This document shows positions 24,202-32,628 of a stretch of 64,000 nucleotides of DNA, piece after piece. The notes beneath the pieces were generated by a model. That model saw only the letters and a program-made list of their open reading frames with translations. It searched no databases and was not told where the DNA came from. Each line of letters opens with the position of its first letter. Position 1 is the stretch's first letter. The translations under genes and the position numbers were made by a program. This DNA comes from JAKRSE01 sp943369295 (GTDB lineage: Bacteria > Armatimonadota > Fimbriimonadia > Fimbriimonadales > Fimbriimonadaceae): contig CALRMU020000001.1 in NCBI GenBank assembly GCA_943369295.1, positions 620,001-684,000 on the forward strand. The letters run 5' to 3'.

Positions 24202-25035
24202 GTGGATCTGATTCAGGCCATCGTCTACGGGATCGTTCAGGGTCTGACCGAATTTCTTCCCATTAGCTCAAGCGGACACCTTTATCTGGTGCCTGCTTTG
24301 TTGGGCTGGGAAGATGCCGGAGCAGGTTTCACTGCCGTTATCCAGTTGGGCACTCTTTTGGCCGTGCTGATCTATTTCTGGCCAGATCTTTCTCGCCTCC
24401 TGAGAGCCTGGGTTCTGAGCTTGACCAAGGCCGAGGTCCGCGAATCGGCCGATGCCAAGCAGGCGTGGGGCGTCTTCTACGGAACCATCCCCATCATTGT
24501 CTTTGGTCTGCTCCTGAAGGACTATATCGAAGGTTCTTTCAGAAGTCCCTTTGTTGTTGGTTCTACTCTCATCATTTTTGGCCTCTTGATGGGCGTGGCT
24601 GAAAGGTTCGGCAGCCAGAAGGTCTCGCTTGGCGAAGTGAACGCCAGACACGGCTTTCTGATGGGGCTGTGGCAGTGCATCGCCTTGATTCCTGGCTCCA
24701 GCCGAAGCGGCAGCACCATCACAGGCGGGCTTTTTATGGGATTGGAGCGCGGAGCAGCTGCCCGATACTCTTTCCTTCTTTCTGTGCCCTCAGTGCTGGC
24801 CAGTGGCCTCTACAAACTCTACGATGAGAGGCAGAACCTCTTGGTCGGAGGCTTGACCGCTACTATCGTCGGGACAGTCGTTTCATTTGTCGTCGGCTAT
24901 GCTGCCGTCGCTTGGCTCATGAAGTTTCTGCAGAACCGCACGACTTGGGTCTTTGTTTGGTATCGAGTCGCGCTTGGTTTGGTTATTCTTGGTTTGGCCT
25001 TTGGGGGATTTTTCGCATCGGTGGGTAGAGGCTAG
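24202..25035 (+). CDS. uppP: Undecaprenyl-diphosphatase (BacA/UppP)
   Basis: It dephosphorylates undecaprenyl pyrophosphate to recycle the lipid carrier for peptidoglycan and polysaccharide export, and can confer bacitracin tolerance. The 277 residues include both signature motifs: QGLTEFLPISSSGHLYL (about 14-30) and PGSSRSGSTITGG (about 164-176), plus about eight membrane segments, as usual. The start is GTG 24202 (MDLIQAIVYGIVQG). It lies between the WecA-like transferase and pth, with the pth GTG overlapping its stop by one base. Confidence 0.93.
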   Translation: MDLIQAIVYGIVQGLTEFLPISSSGHLYLVPALLGWEDAGAGFTAVIQLGTLLAVLIYFWPDLSRLLRAWVLSLTKAEVRESADAKQAWGVFYGTIPIIVFGLLLKDYIEGSFRSPFVVGSTLIIFGLLMGVAERFGSQKVSLGEVNARHGFLMGLWQCIALIPGSSRSGSTITGGLFMGLERGAAARYSFLLSVPSVLASGLYKLYDERQNLLVGGLTATIVGTVVSFVVGYAAVAWLMKFLQNRTTWVFVWYRVALGLVILGLAFGGFFASVGRG

Positions 25036-25631
25036 TGTCTTTTTTCAAGCGTCCTAAGGAGCCATTGAGTCCTCCAGTTCTGCTGATTCTGGGGCTGGGG
25101 AATCCTGGTGCCCAATACAAGCACACTCGGCACAATGTGGGCTTTGATCTGGTCGACCGTCTGGCGGCGAAGAACAAATTCAAGGTAGACAGAAGCCAGC
25201 ACAGGGCTCTGACGGGGATCGGGGTAGTTGCTGGCCACACGGTGGCTCTCGCTAAGCCACTGACTTTCATGAACCTCAGCGGCCAATCTGCCGCTCCTCT
25301 GCTCAGGCAGTACGGGCTTCAGCCGGGACAGATGATCGTTGTGGCTGATGATCTGGATCTTCCGGTAGGGAAGACCCGATTGAGGCTGCAGGGCAGTGCG
25401 GGGGGCCACAATGGCCACAAATCACTGATTCAGACCCTGGGGACTCAGGAATACCCTCGACTCAAGATCGGGATTGGGAAGTCGGAAGATCCGACAATCG
25501 ATCACGTCTTGGGTCGGTTTACTCCTGAGGAGAGAGTCTCGGTTGACTCAGCTTTGGATCGATGCATTGCCGTTATCGAAGCCTGGATTGACCAGGGGCC
25601 AGAGGCTGCCTTGCTCCGGGCGAACAGCTGA
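25035..25631 (+). CDS. pth: Peptidyl-tRNA hydrolase
   Basis: It releases peptides from peptidyl-tRNA lost by ribosomes, which is essential for tRNA recycling. The 198 residues contain LGLGNPGAQYKHTRHNVGF with the catalytic His, KPLTFMNLSGQS, DDLDLPVGKTRLR and GGHNGHKSLIQTLG, all typical. About 12 extra N-terminal residues (MSFFKRPKEPLS) precede the canonical start of the fold. GTG 25035 overlaps the uppP stop by one base. It is the last gene of the deaminase - WecA-like - uppP - pth unit and converges on lysK across a repeat gap. Confidence 0.94.
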   Translation: MSFFKRPKEPLSPPVLLILGLGNPGAQYKHTRHNVGFDLVDRLAAKNKFKVDRSQHRALTGIGVVAGHTVALAKPLTFMNLSGQSAAPLLRQYGLQPGQMIVVADDLDLPVGKTRLRLQGSAGGHNGHKSLIQTLGTQEYPRLKIGIGKSEDPTIDHVLGRFTPEERVSVDSALDRCIAVIEAWIDQGPEAALLRANS

Positions 25632-25927
25632 AGAAGGGTGTTTCTGGGGGCTCCCTGCTTTAAAGGGCCTGAACGGCAGCTCATCGTAGAGCAGAACGTC
25701 TGGGTGGCGTGGGTGAAACCCACGAGCGACTAGCTCAGGTCTTCTGTTCAGGGGCGATGCCCCTGCCACCCGAACTCGTCAGGCGAGGAGCGAGTGGTTT
25801 ATCAGGAATGGTGAGCCTTGTCATTCCTGGCTTAGCAGAGCTAAACCAGGCCACTGATGCCTATCGAATGCAGGCTGATCAATCCCCGCCCTGCATCAAA
25901 AATGCCGGGCGGGAAAAGGGAAGCTTG
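25632..25927. repeat. Convergent gap with families D and A and a GC-rich hairpin
   Basis: Family D is at 25701-25730 (hairpin GTGGGTGAAACCCAC), family A reversed at 25823-25853, and a further inverted repeat (arms CCCGCCC 25885-25891 and GGGCGGG 25907-25913, with GCAT/ATGC inside) lies just past the lysK stop as a possible lysK terminator. No gene. Confidence 0.7.
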
Positions 25928-27049
25928 TCAGCTCTTTACAATCATCTCAAGAGCTCGGGTTAGAACCCTAACTCCTCGCTCGAACTCCTCAATCGGAACA
26001 TGCTCATGCGGGGTGTGGTCAAGGGAGGAATCTCCCGGACCGTAAGCCACCATGGGACAGTTCCAGATCGGTCCGACCACGTTGAAGTCAGCCGTTCCCG
26101 TCTTGTTCTTAAAGGCGGGGCGGATTCCTTCTTCGCGAATCGCTGCCACCAAGGATCGAGCCAGAAGGCTGTCTCGCGTGGATTTGTAAGCCGATTCGTG
26201 ACCGATGTAACGAATCGTCGAAGAAACTGTCTCGGGCAGAGTGCCGTCGCGGCGAGCCTGGTTCACCCAAGCCCTCACCATGTTTTCCGCTTCAAATGGC
26301 GAGTAATCCAAAGGCAGACGGAGCCCGATGACAAGACGGCATTCTTCCACCAAGCCAGAATCGCTGCTGCTGACTCGCCTAAGTGAGGGCAGAATGTGGT
26401 CGAAAACCTTCTCACGCCCCTCGTTGAACTTGTCAGCGACTCCTTTGATCTGATCCCACAGCTTCAAGGCCGTTTCAGTCACGCTGGGGCCAGGAGCAGC
26501 CGTATGCTGAGAGCCACGAGTAAAGTCGCCTTCAATCAGGAGCCTGCCCTTATAGCCTAAGGTAATGCCTCCCGAACTGCTGGGCTCGCCAATGATACAG
26601 AGCTCTGGGCGGAAGCGAGAGGCGGCGTGGTTAGCCCCCTTTGAGTAGGCAGATTCTTCTTCTGTCGCCCCGATGACAACAACCTGCCAGTCAGAAGCTT
26701 CGATCACATCCTTGAGAGCCGCCGCGGCAAGGACGAACCCGCAAAGAGGCCCCTTGGCATCAACGGCTCCACGCCCGTAGAGGCAGCCATTTTCTCGGCG
26801 CACTGGGACGATGCCAGGCACGGTATCCATGTGCCCCATCATCACCAGCTGCCGTGATCCGTTGCCCAAAATTCCGACAGCAGAGCCAGAACCATCGACA
26901 TAGGCTTCAAAGCCTTTAGCTTCCATGACTCCGCGCAGGAACTCAGCCAGATTGTGCTCCTGGCCTGTCAAGGATTGAATCCTCAGAGCCTCTTCAAGCA
27001 GATCAATCCCCCAGGGAATCTGCCTTTGCTGGGTGGAGAGCGGACTCAA
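25928..27049 (-). CDS. lysK: [LysW]-lysine hydrolase (M20 family)
   Basis: This is the final step of LysW-dependent lysine synthesis, releasing lysine from the C-terminal glutamate of the carrier LysW. The 373-residue M20 metallopeptidase has MMGHMDTVPG (His ligand and Asp), GRGAVDAKGPLCGF (bridging Asp), IGATEEESAYSKGA (general base Glu and ligand Glu) and a C-terminal DHTPHEHVPIEEF (His ligand). The start is TTG 27049, overlapping the lysJ stop (TTGA). It is last in the lysW-X-Y-Z-J-K operon. The homologous N-acetylornithine deacetylase is the main alternative, and the gene order argues for LysK. Confidence 0.9.
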   Translation of the reverse strand: MSPLSTQQRQIPWGIDLLEEALRIQSLTGQEHNLAEFLRGVMEAKGFEAYVDGSGSAVGILGNGSRQLVMMGHMDTVPGIVPVRRENGCLYGRGAVDAKGPLCGFVLAAAALKDVIEASDWQVVVIGATEEESAYSKGANHAASRFRPELCIIGEPSSSGGITLGYKGRLLIEGDFTRGSQHTAAPGPSVTETALKLWDQIKGVADKFNEGREKVFDHILPSLRRVSSSDSGLVEECRLVIGLRLPLDYSPFEAENMVRAWVNQARRDGTLPETVSSTIRYIGHESAYKSTRDSLLARSLVAAIREEGIRPAFKNKTGTADFNVVGPIWNCPMVAYGPGDSSLDHTPHEHVPIEEFERGVRVLTRALEMIVKS

Positions 27050-28251
27050 ACCTGGGCTCCTGCCGCAGCTGCTGCAGGTTCAGCAGGGGCTGCCAGAACT
27101 GCCAGACCCTGAGCCACAATCTCGACCGCCTTATCCATCTGCTCGTAGCTGATGACGGCAGGAGGAAGGAACCGCAGGACCGTAAGGCCAGCCGGAGGAC
27201 AAAGCAGACCGTTGTTTTGCAGCCATTCCAGAAGCGGAGCCACCTTGACCTTAAGCTCGACTCCGATCCACAGTCCTTCTCCGCGCACTTCGCGGATCAA
27301 GGGAGAATCCAAAGCCTTCAGCTTGTTCATCAGATATTCGCCCTTTTCGGCACAGAGCCGAGGAGCATCGATTCTCTTCAGTTCAGCGATCGAAGCCAAA
27401 CCAGCCGCGCAGGCCAGAGGGTTGCCTCCGAAAGTTGTGCCGTGGAGTCCGGGGTGGAGCCCCGTTACCTTAGGGCCGAAAGCAGTCGCTCCCATTGGAA
27501 CACCGCCGGCAATCGCCTTGGCCATGGTGAGGATGTCCGGCACAATTCCGTACTTCTGGCAGCCAAACCAGGCTCCCATGCGGCCGAAGCCAGACTGAAC
27601 CTCATCCATGATAAGGAGGGCACCTTTTTCCTCTGTGATCTTCCTCACCGCCGCCAGGTAGCCAGGGTCGGGAGGATAGACCCCGCCTTCGCCCTGAACA
27701 GGCTCAATGATCACAGCCGCAGTTTCTTCCGTCACTGCCTTCTCCATGGCTTCGATCTTGTTGAAAAGAACATGGGTGAAGCCAGGAACCCAGGGAGCAA
27801 AGGGCTCGCGGTACTTGGTCTCTGGGGTCGCAGACAAGGCCCCATAGGTTCGGCCATGGAACCCGCGCAGGGTCGAAACGAATCCGGTTCGCTTGGTGGC
27901 GAGCCGAGCCAGTTTGAGAGCTGCCTCGTTGGCTTCTGCACCAGAGTTGCAAAGAAAAACTCGATCCATGCCTTCAGGCAGAAGTTCGACCAAAGCAGCC
28001 TGGAACTGAGCCCGCAAAGGAGAAGTAAAGCTCTCAGGGCAGGACATAAGGGTTCTTGCCTGTTGGGCAATTGCATCTGCCACCGCCTCATTTCCGTGGC
28101 CCAAAGTGCAGACACCTAAACCGCCGATGCAGTCAATCAGCTCACGGCCATTCTCATCCCACAGCACCGCGCCTTCACCCTTAACCAGGGTGATTCCCCG
28201 CTTCTTGTAAAAGCCAGAAGTGTGTGCGAGTTCAAGTTCGAGATTGGTCAT
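27046..28251 (-). CDS. lysJ: [LysW]-aminoadipate semialdehyde / acetylornithine aminotransferase
   Basis: This class III PLP aminotransferase transfers an amino group from glutamate to LysW-bound aminoadipate semialdehyde. The 401 residues contain NSGAEANEAALKLAR, FHGRTYGALSATP, IIEPVQGEGGVYPP, LLIMDEVQSGFGRMG (PLP Asp) and TMAKAIAGGVPMGA, where the Lys of the AKAI motif binds PLP. An Ala-rich C-terminal tail (about 388-401) is extra. ATG start overlapping the lysZ stop by four bases (ATGA), and its stop overlaps lysK. In some organisms the same enzyme serves arginine synthesis, and that dual role is possible here. Confidence 0.92.
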   Translation of the reverse strand: MTNLELELAHTSGFYKKRGITLVKGEGAVLWDENGRELIDCIGGLGVCTLGHGNEAVADAIAQQARTLMSCPESFTSPLRAQFQAALVELLPEGMDRVFLCNSGAEANEAALKLARLATKRTGFVSTLRGFHGRTYGALSATPETKYREPFAPWVPGFTHVLFNKIEAMEKAVTEETAAVIIEPVQGEGGVYPPDPGYLAAVRKITEEKGALLIMDEVQSGFGRMGAWFGCQKYGIVPDILTMAKAIAGGVPMGATAFGPKVTGLHPGLHGTTFGGNPLACAAGLASIAELKRIDAPRLCAEKGEYLMNKLKALDSPLIREVRGEGLWIGVELKVKVAPLLEWLQNNGLLCPPAGLTVLRFLPPAVISYEQMDKAVEIVAQGLAVLAAPAEPAAAAAGAQV

Positions 28252-29072
28252 GGTGTGATCACAGTCCCCTTGCCAGATCGGGCAGAAATGATGGGGTTGG
28301 CGAGGCGGGCATCGGCAAAGACAACTTCCTTAACGCCGAGTTCAATGGCCTCTCCGGCACCCATCACTTTCTTTTTCATGCGACCCTCCGCCCATTCTGA
28401 AGCCATGGGAAGCTGAGCCACGGTCAGTTTTTCAACTAAAGAAGATTCGTCCGGGAAGTTCTTGAGGAGTCCAGGGACGTTGGAGAGGATGATAAGCTGC
28501 TTCGCCCCAAGCTTTCCGGCCAAGACTGCCGCTGCTCGGTCGCCATCAACATTGATCGCTTCACCTTCGGTGCTGCAGGCGGGTGGAGAAATCGCCAGGG
28601 TGTAGCCAGCCCCGATCAGAAGATGAATCAGGTCGGTATTGACTCCATCCACCTTGCCCGAGAGGTCGTCGCGGATCAGAATCTGGCGGCCTTCTTCCAC
28701 AGCGCGGATCGCCTTTTTGCGCTCCCCGGTAAAGAGCCGTCCATCAAGACCGCTCAGCCCAACCGTGTTGACGCCCCTTTTCTGGAGCCTTTCCACGATG
28801 CGGGTGTTCATTTTGCCCGCGTAGACCATGGCGAAAATGTCCATGGTTTCAGGGTCGGTGCGACGGGAGGTGACTCCGCTGGCGGAGGTCAAAGTCTTGG
28901 GCGGGTGGCCAAGAAGGGTCGAGATTCGGTCTGTTTCGGCTGAACCGCCATGGACGAGGACGACCTGTTCTCCCTGCTGAACCAGGGTCGCGATGTCGTC
29001 ACACACTGCATCGTAATCAATGCCGAGGCTGCCCCCGACCTTAATCACTGTGATGTCGGATTGATTGCTCAT
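28248..29072 (-). CDS. lysZ: [LysW]-aminoadipate kinase
   Basis: It phosphorylates the gamma-carboxyl of aminoadipate attached to LysW. The 274-residue amino acid kinase has VIKVGGSLG at the N-terminus, QVVLVHGGSAETDRI, GVTSRRTDPETMDIF in place of the acetylglutamate-binding loop of ArgB, and GEAINVDGDRAAAVLAGKLGAK (nucleotide site). The TSRRTD segment matches LysZ rather than ArgB relatives. ATG start. A 23-base gap separates it from lysY upstream, and it overlaps lysJ by four bases. Confidence 0.9.
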   Translation of the reverse strand: MSNQSDITVIKVGGSLGIDYDAVCDDIATLVQQGEQVVLVHGGSAETDRISTLLGHPPKTLTSASGVTSRRTDPETMDIFAMVYAGKMNTRIVERLQKRGVNTVGLSGLDGRLFTGERKKAIRAVEEGRQILIRDDLSGKVDGVNTDLIHLLIGAGYTLAISPPACSTEGEAINVDGDRAAAVLAGKLGAKQLIILSNVPGLLKNFPDESSLVEKLTVAQLPMASEWAEGRMKKKVMGAGEAIELGVKEVVFADARLANPIISARSGKGTVITP

Positions 29073-29095
29073 TGTTCAAAAAACTGGGTGGTCTG

Positions 29096-30145
29096 CTATG
29101 GGTGCAGGCCGGGGAATGTGAGGGCGAGGTCTTCATCCCAGCCCATCATTAGGTTCAAACATTGCACTGCGCTCCCCGCCGCCCCTTTCATCATGTTGTC
29201 TAGGGCGCAGAGAAGAGTCGCTTTTCTGCCGTCGGCCGCCAAGGCAAAACCAAGGTCGGCAAGGTTGCTTCCGGCCAAGATTTTAGGTTCAGGCACACGG
29301 TGAATTCCCGTCGTCGATTTAACGATACGGATGAATTTCTCGCTGTTGGCGACGGCTCGGTAGGCTTTCCAGAGATCCTTTTCCTGAAGAGGCTCTTTAA
29401 GAAAACAGTGGACCGTTGAAAGCACGCCTCTCACCATTTCGATGGAGGTGACAGTCATGTGCAGCTGATCGATTTTCTGATCGAACAGGCTCGCCATCTG
29501 GTGGACCTCAGCTTCGTGCCTGTGCCCGGCGGCGGCAAAAGTGCGGACCGCGCCGCTCCTTTCGGGGTGATGGCTGGCGGCCGAGGCCGAAGCTCCCCCT
29601 TCGCTGCTGCCGACCTTAATATCAGCGATCACAGGCATGGAAAGGTCGACCAGGCCAGCCTTGACCATTGGCAGCAGAGCCAGGTTCGTGGCGGTTGCAT
29701 TGCAGCCGACTCCGCTGACATAGGAAGCCGATTTCAACTCTTCGCGGTGAAGTTCTGGCAGTCCGTAGACAAACTTGGCCAGCCAGTCAGGTTTAGGATG
29801 AGCGTGACCGTAGGCTGCCTCGTAGGCGGCAGGTGACTTAAGACGAAAGTCTGCGCTGAGGTCAATGATCTTAGGCGCCTTTCCAGCCCAGAGATCGATC
29901 TGTTTTGATGCCTCGCCATGGGGCAGGCAGAGAAAGATCACATCGCACTCTTCCACCACATCAGGTGAAGAGAAGTTAAGCGATGTGAATCCTCGAAGAT
30001 TGGGATGGTTGGAATGGAGGGGCTGACCCATTTGGGATCGCGAAGTGACCCAAGCCACCTCGACCATGGGATGAAAGGTGAGCAGTCTGAGCAGCTCACC
30101 GCCTGTGTATCCAGTCCCCCCAACAATGCCGACTCTGGTCTTCAA
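29096..30145 (-). CDS. lysY: [LysW]-aminoadipate 6-phosphate reductase
   Basis: This NADPH-dependent ArgC-family reductase converts LysW-aminoadipyl phosphate to the semialdehyde. The 349 residues show the Rossmann GIVGGTGYTGGELLRLL, the catalytic cysteine in YVSGVGCNATATNLALLPM, and the HRHEAEVHQ segment with the catalytic His. Start is TTG 30145, overlapping the lysX stop (TTGA). ArgC is the arginine homologue; the position within the lys cluster decides the name. It could serve both pathways if no separate ArgC exists elsewhere. Confidence 0.9.
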   Translation of the reverse strand: MKTRVGIVGGTGYTGGELLRLLTFHPMVEVAWVTSRSQMGQPLHSNHPNLRGFTSLNFSSPDVVEECDVIFLCLPHGEASKQIDLWAGKAPKIIDLSADFRLKSPAAYEAAYGHAHPKPDWLAKFVYGLPELHREELKSASYVSGVGCNATATNLALLPMVKAGLVDLSMPVIADIKVGSSEGGASASAASHHPERSGAVRTFAAAGHRHEAEVHQMASLFDQKIDQLHMTVTSIEMVRGVLSTVHCFLKEPLQEKDLWKAYRAVANSEKFIRIVKSTTGIHRVPEPKILAGSNLADLGFALAADGRKATLLCALDNMMKGAAGSAVQCLNLMMGWDEDLALTFPGLHP

Positions 30146-31002
30146 GCCCCGCCTCCGGCTTGTCGAATGATGTGGTCGGCAACGAGAGCGGGAATATCGA
30201 CCCCCGTGGTGGCAATGGAGTTGCGGAACTCCATCGTGTGGTTGACCTCGTTAACCAGCAGACCCCTTTCCGGATCTTCCAGCAGGTCAACGGCGATCAC
30301 GCCTCCCCCCATGGCGGTGCTTGTGTTGGCGCAGATCTCCCTCATCGCCTCGGTCACTTCGCAGTTCGAGGCAGTGCCGCCGCGAGCCGTATTGGTGATC
30401 CAGTGCTCGGAGTGGCGATAAATCGCCCCGATGGTTTCACCTTCGATGACAAAGGCGCGAATGTCTCGGCCAGGCTTTTTGATCAGTTCCTGAACGTAAT
30501 AAATGTGCTGCTCGTAGCCGCCCAACACGTCTCTGGCTTCCAGCACAGCTTCTGCCGCATCAACATCGTTGATCCGGGCGACCATGCGTCCCCAGCTGCC
30601 GACAACAGGCTTCAGCACGCAGGGGAATCCGAAAGCCTGCATGGCTTCCAGGGCAGATTCCGGCGTGAAGGCCAGCTTGACTCGAGGCATGGGAACGCCT
30701 GCGGCGGCCAAAAGCTGCGAAGTCACCAGCTTGTCCCCGCATCGCTCCACCGTAATCGATGGGTTGACGCAGGGCACCCCCGCCAGCTCAGCCATTTTAA
30801 GCACGTATTTCGCACGAGACTGCGAAACGCACCTTTCCACCACCACGTCGTGTTTACGCCATTCATCCATGTCGTGCAGGTCGAAAACGAGCTTACGGTC
30901 ATCAAGAACCGTCAGCTCGCAGCGTTTATCCTGCAGTGCTGAGATGAGCAGCTTTTCTTCGGGGCGGACGACAGAGCAGACGAAGGCGACGCGGGTGCTC
31001 AT
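30142..31002 (-). CDS. lysX: Alpha-aminoadipate-LysW ligase
   Basis: This ATP-grasp ligase couples aminoadipate through its alpha-amino group to the C-terminal glutamate of LysW. The 286 residues contain GFPCVLKPVVGSWGRMV (ATP-lysine and flexible loop), YYVQELIKKPGRDIRAFVI, the NTARGGTASNCE loop and the metal site LLVNEVNHTMEFRN. ATG 31002 overlaps the lysW stop (ATGA). Glutamate-specific ArgX relatives are close in sequence, and I cannot fully exclude dual specificity. Confidence 0.92.
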   Translation of the reverse strand: MSTRVAFVCSVVRPEEKLLISALQDKRCELTVLDDRKLVFDLHDMDEWRKHDVVVERCVSQSRAKYVLKMAELAGVPCVNPSITVERCGDKLVTSQLLAAAGVPMPRVKLAFTPESALEAMQAFGFPCVLKPVVGSWGRMVARINDVDAAEAVLEARDVLGGYEQHIYYVQELIKKPGRDIRAFVIEGETIGAIYRHSEHWITNTARGGTASNCEVTEAMREICANTSTAMGGGVIAVDLLEDPERGLLVNEVNHTMEFRNSIATTGVDIPALVADHIIRQAGGGA

Positions 31003-31169
31003 TCGCCCCAGTCTTCTTCCTCAGTCGGAGCCAAAGCGAGGGTCAAGGGTTCAAGGCTGACAACTTCCAGCTCGGCGCCACAGTCGGGGCATCGAACAAG
31101 CTCATTCAACAAAGGAAGAGTATCGAAGGAAATCTCAGCCCCACATTCGGGACATTCAGCGGTGTACAT
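30999..31169 (-). CDS. lysW: Amino-group carrier protein LysW
   Basis: A small acidic carrier, 56 residues, that protects and channels lysine intermediates. Two zinc-ribbon pairs are visible, AECPECGAEI (Cys 6 and 9) and VRCPDCGAEL (Cys 27 and 30), and the protein ends EEEDWGE, the EDWGE tail whose terminal Glu carries the substrate. ATG 31169 with AGGA about eight bases upstream. It heads the lysW-X-Y-Z-J-K operon, with a four-base overlap into lysX. A GCAGGC/GCCTGC inverted repeat lies in the 142-base upstream divergent gap; whether it regulates is unknown. Identification is firm from the tail and cysteine pattern. Confidence 0.95.
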   Translation of the reverse strand: MYTAECPECGAEISFDTLPLLNELVRCPDCGAELEVVSLEPLTLALAPTEEEDWGE

Positions 31170-31300
31170 TTTTCAATCCTGCCGGGCATAGTCCGGCCAG
31201 AGCGCAGGCCACCTTGCCTGCAGGGCCAATTGTGACGCAGTAAGAACCTAAGCAGGGTCCCAGGCCCCAAGTGAGCCAGAACCCTTAGGCACCATAGTTC

Positions 31301-31306
31301 TATAAG
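31301..31306 (+). promoter_or_regulatory. Candidate -10 for a leaderless DsbA-like transcript
   Basis: TATAAG ends five bases before ATG 31312, with no Shine-Dalgarno. The -35 position is poor. It fits the same pattern as the thiN start. Confidence 0.25.
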
Positions 31307-31311
31307 CCTCC

Positions 31312-31929
31312 ATGAAGCCAGTCATCCGCATAGCTCACGACATCATCTGTCCCTGGTGCTGGATTGCCTATCACCAGGCCAATGTTCTTGGAACCGAGTT
31401 TGATATTGAACTCGAATGGGTGGGACACGAACTTTATCCGCCGGATATGGCCTGGCCTGAGCCATCTTCGGCCCCGGCGGAAGAACACAACCCAAGGAGA
31501 GCCCCAGTTCCGACGAGAATGGAGCTTGCTTACGCTGCCTCTGGCATGACCCCTCCGCCGCCGAACATCAGGCCGAAAGGAATGAGGTCACACAATGTGC
31601 TTCTTGCCTTAGAGTGGGCCAAATCTCAAGGAGTCTTTGCTGCCCTGCACTCAAGACTCTATGAAGCCTTCTGGCTGGAGGGCCATAACGTGAACGATCT
31701 GGAGGTTTTGAAGGATCTCGCCAGGGAAGCTGGCCTGGACTCTGGAGACATGATTGGCTCGGTCGAATCCGAACAATTCGCTGACAAGATCATTCCCTTT
31801 GATGACCCGAGCTACGAGGCAGGTGTTTACAATGTGCCAACCTTCTTTGTTGGACAATTGAAGCTGGCCGAACAGCCTCTGCCGGTTCTGCGGTCTGCAA
31901 TTGAACAGTGGCTCAAACAGAAGCACTAA
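31312..31929 (+). CDS. DsbA-family (FrnE-like) thiol oxidoreductase
   Basis: The 205-residue thioredoxin-fold protein has an active site CPWC at 13-16 right after the first strand (IRIAHDIICPWCW) and the cis-proline loop YNVPTFFVG near 175-183, with a helical insertion between. No signal peptide is present, so it is cytoplasmic like FrnE/2-hydroxychromene isomerase-type DsbA relatives. Those are linked to polyketide tailoring and stress, and no specific role is evident here. A proline-rich stretch (about 48-80) is longer than usual. It is 30 bases upstream of the RibD-C reductase gene, so probably co-transcribed with it. Confidence 0.85.
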   Translation: MKPVIRIAHDIICPWCWIAYHQANVLGTEFDIELEWVGHELYPPDMAWPEPSSAPAEEHNPRRAPVPTRMELAYAASGMTPPPPNIRPKGMRSHNVLLALEWAKSQGVFAALHSRLYEAFWLEGHNVNDLEVLKDLAREAGLDSGDMIGSVESEQFADKIIPFDDPSYEAGVYNVPTFFVGQLKLAEQPLPVLRSAIEQWLKQKH

Positions 31930-31959
31930 ATCAGCCCCAAAACGAGGCGAAGAACCCGA

Positions 31960-32628
31960 ATGAACATTTATCCTGAACTGGCCTTTCCTCCTGCCCCAGG
32001 GGAACGCCCTTATGTTTTCATCAACATGGTCACGACCATTGATGGAAAGATCATCACCGGCGAAAGAGATGAGCCTGTTCAAGACCTGGGATCAAAGCTG
32101 GACCACAAGACCATGAAGGTCATCGAGGATGCGGCTGACGCGATCATGATGGGAGCAGCCACGATCCGCGCCACTCCCCGTATGAGGCTCGCTGAGCACC
32201 TTATTCGCTACTGCGTTAGTGAATCTGGCCGTGTTGACCCCAGACATAGCTTTTTTAATGGCTACGAAAACTGGATCATCCGGTCAGAAAACACTGAGGA
32301 TCTTCACCTCCAGGTCTCTGAACTCAAGGTCGGGAAGACTGAAATCGATTGGCTCGGGGTGATGAGGATCATGAGGCAGGAGCATGGAGTCGAGAGGCTG
32401 CTTTGTGAAGGAGGGGCGGAATTGAACGCCTGCCTTTTTGCTCTAGACCTAGTGGATGAAATCTTCTGGACCGTGGCCCCCAAGATCAAACTGGGGCGGG
32501 AAGTGCCAACGATTGCTGGGGGCAGCCCTTTGCATAGAACTGAGGTGATGAACTTCGATCTCGTTTCCTGCCAGCCGATTGAAGGGGAAATTTTCTTGAG
32601 GTACCGACGCCATCGTCCAGTCGCTTAA
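31960..32628 (+). CDS. RibD C-terminal domain / DHFR-like reductase
   Basis: A 222-residue NADPH-dependent reductase of the RibD-C family (5-amino-6-ribosylaminouracil phosphate reductase-like). Typical pieces are PYVFINMVTTIDGKI at the N-terminus, ADAIMMGAATIRATPR, LLCEGGAELNACLF and VDEIFWTVAPKI, followed by GGSPL. There is no fused deaminase domain, so it is a stand-alone reductase. These can act in riboflavin synthesis or on other substrates. ATG start. It overlaps the likely start of the downstream permease gene. Confidence 0.85.
   Translation: MNIYPELAFPPAPGERPYVFINMVTTIDGKIITGERDEPVQDLGSKLDHKTMKVIEDAADAIMMGAATIRATPRMRLAEHLIRYCVSESGRVDPRHSFFNGYENWIIRSENTEDLHLQVSELKVGKTEIDWLGVMRIMRQEHGVERLLCEGGAELNACLFALDLVDEIFWTVAPKIKLGREVPTIAGGSPLHRTEVMNFDLVSCQPIEGEIFLRYRRHRPVA

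Noticed and set aside
27217..28119. Forward open frame of 300 codons opposite lysJ
   Set aside because: It is a mirror of the well-supported lysJ frame, its composition is biased and it contains no family motif.
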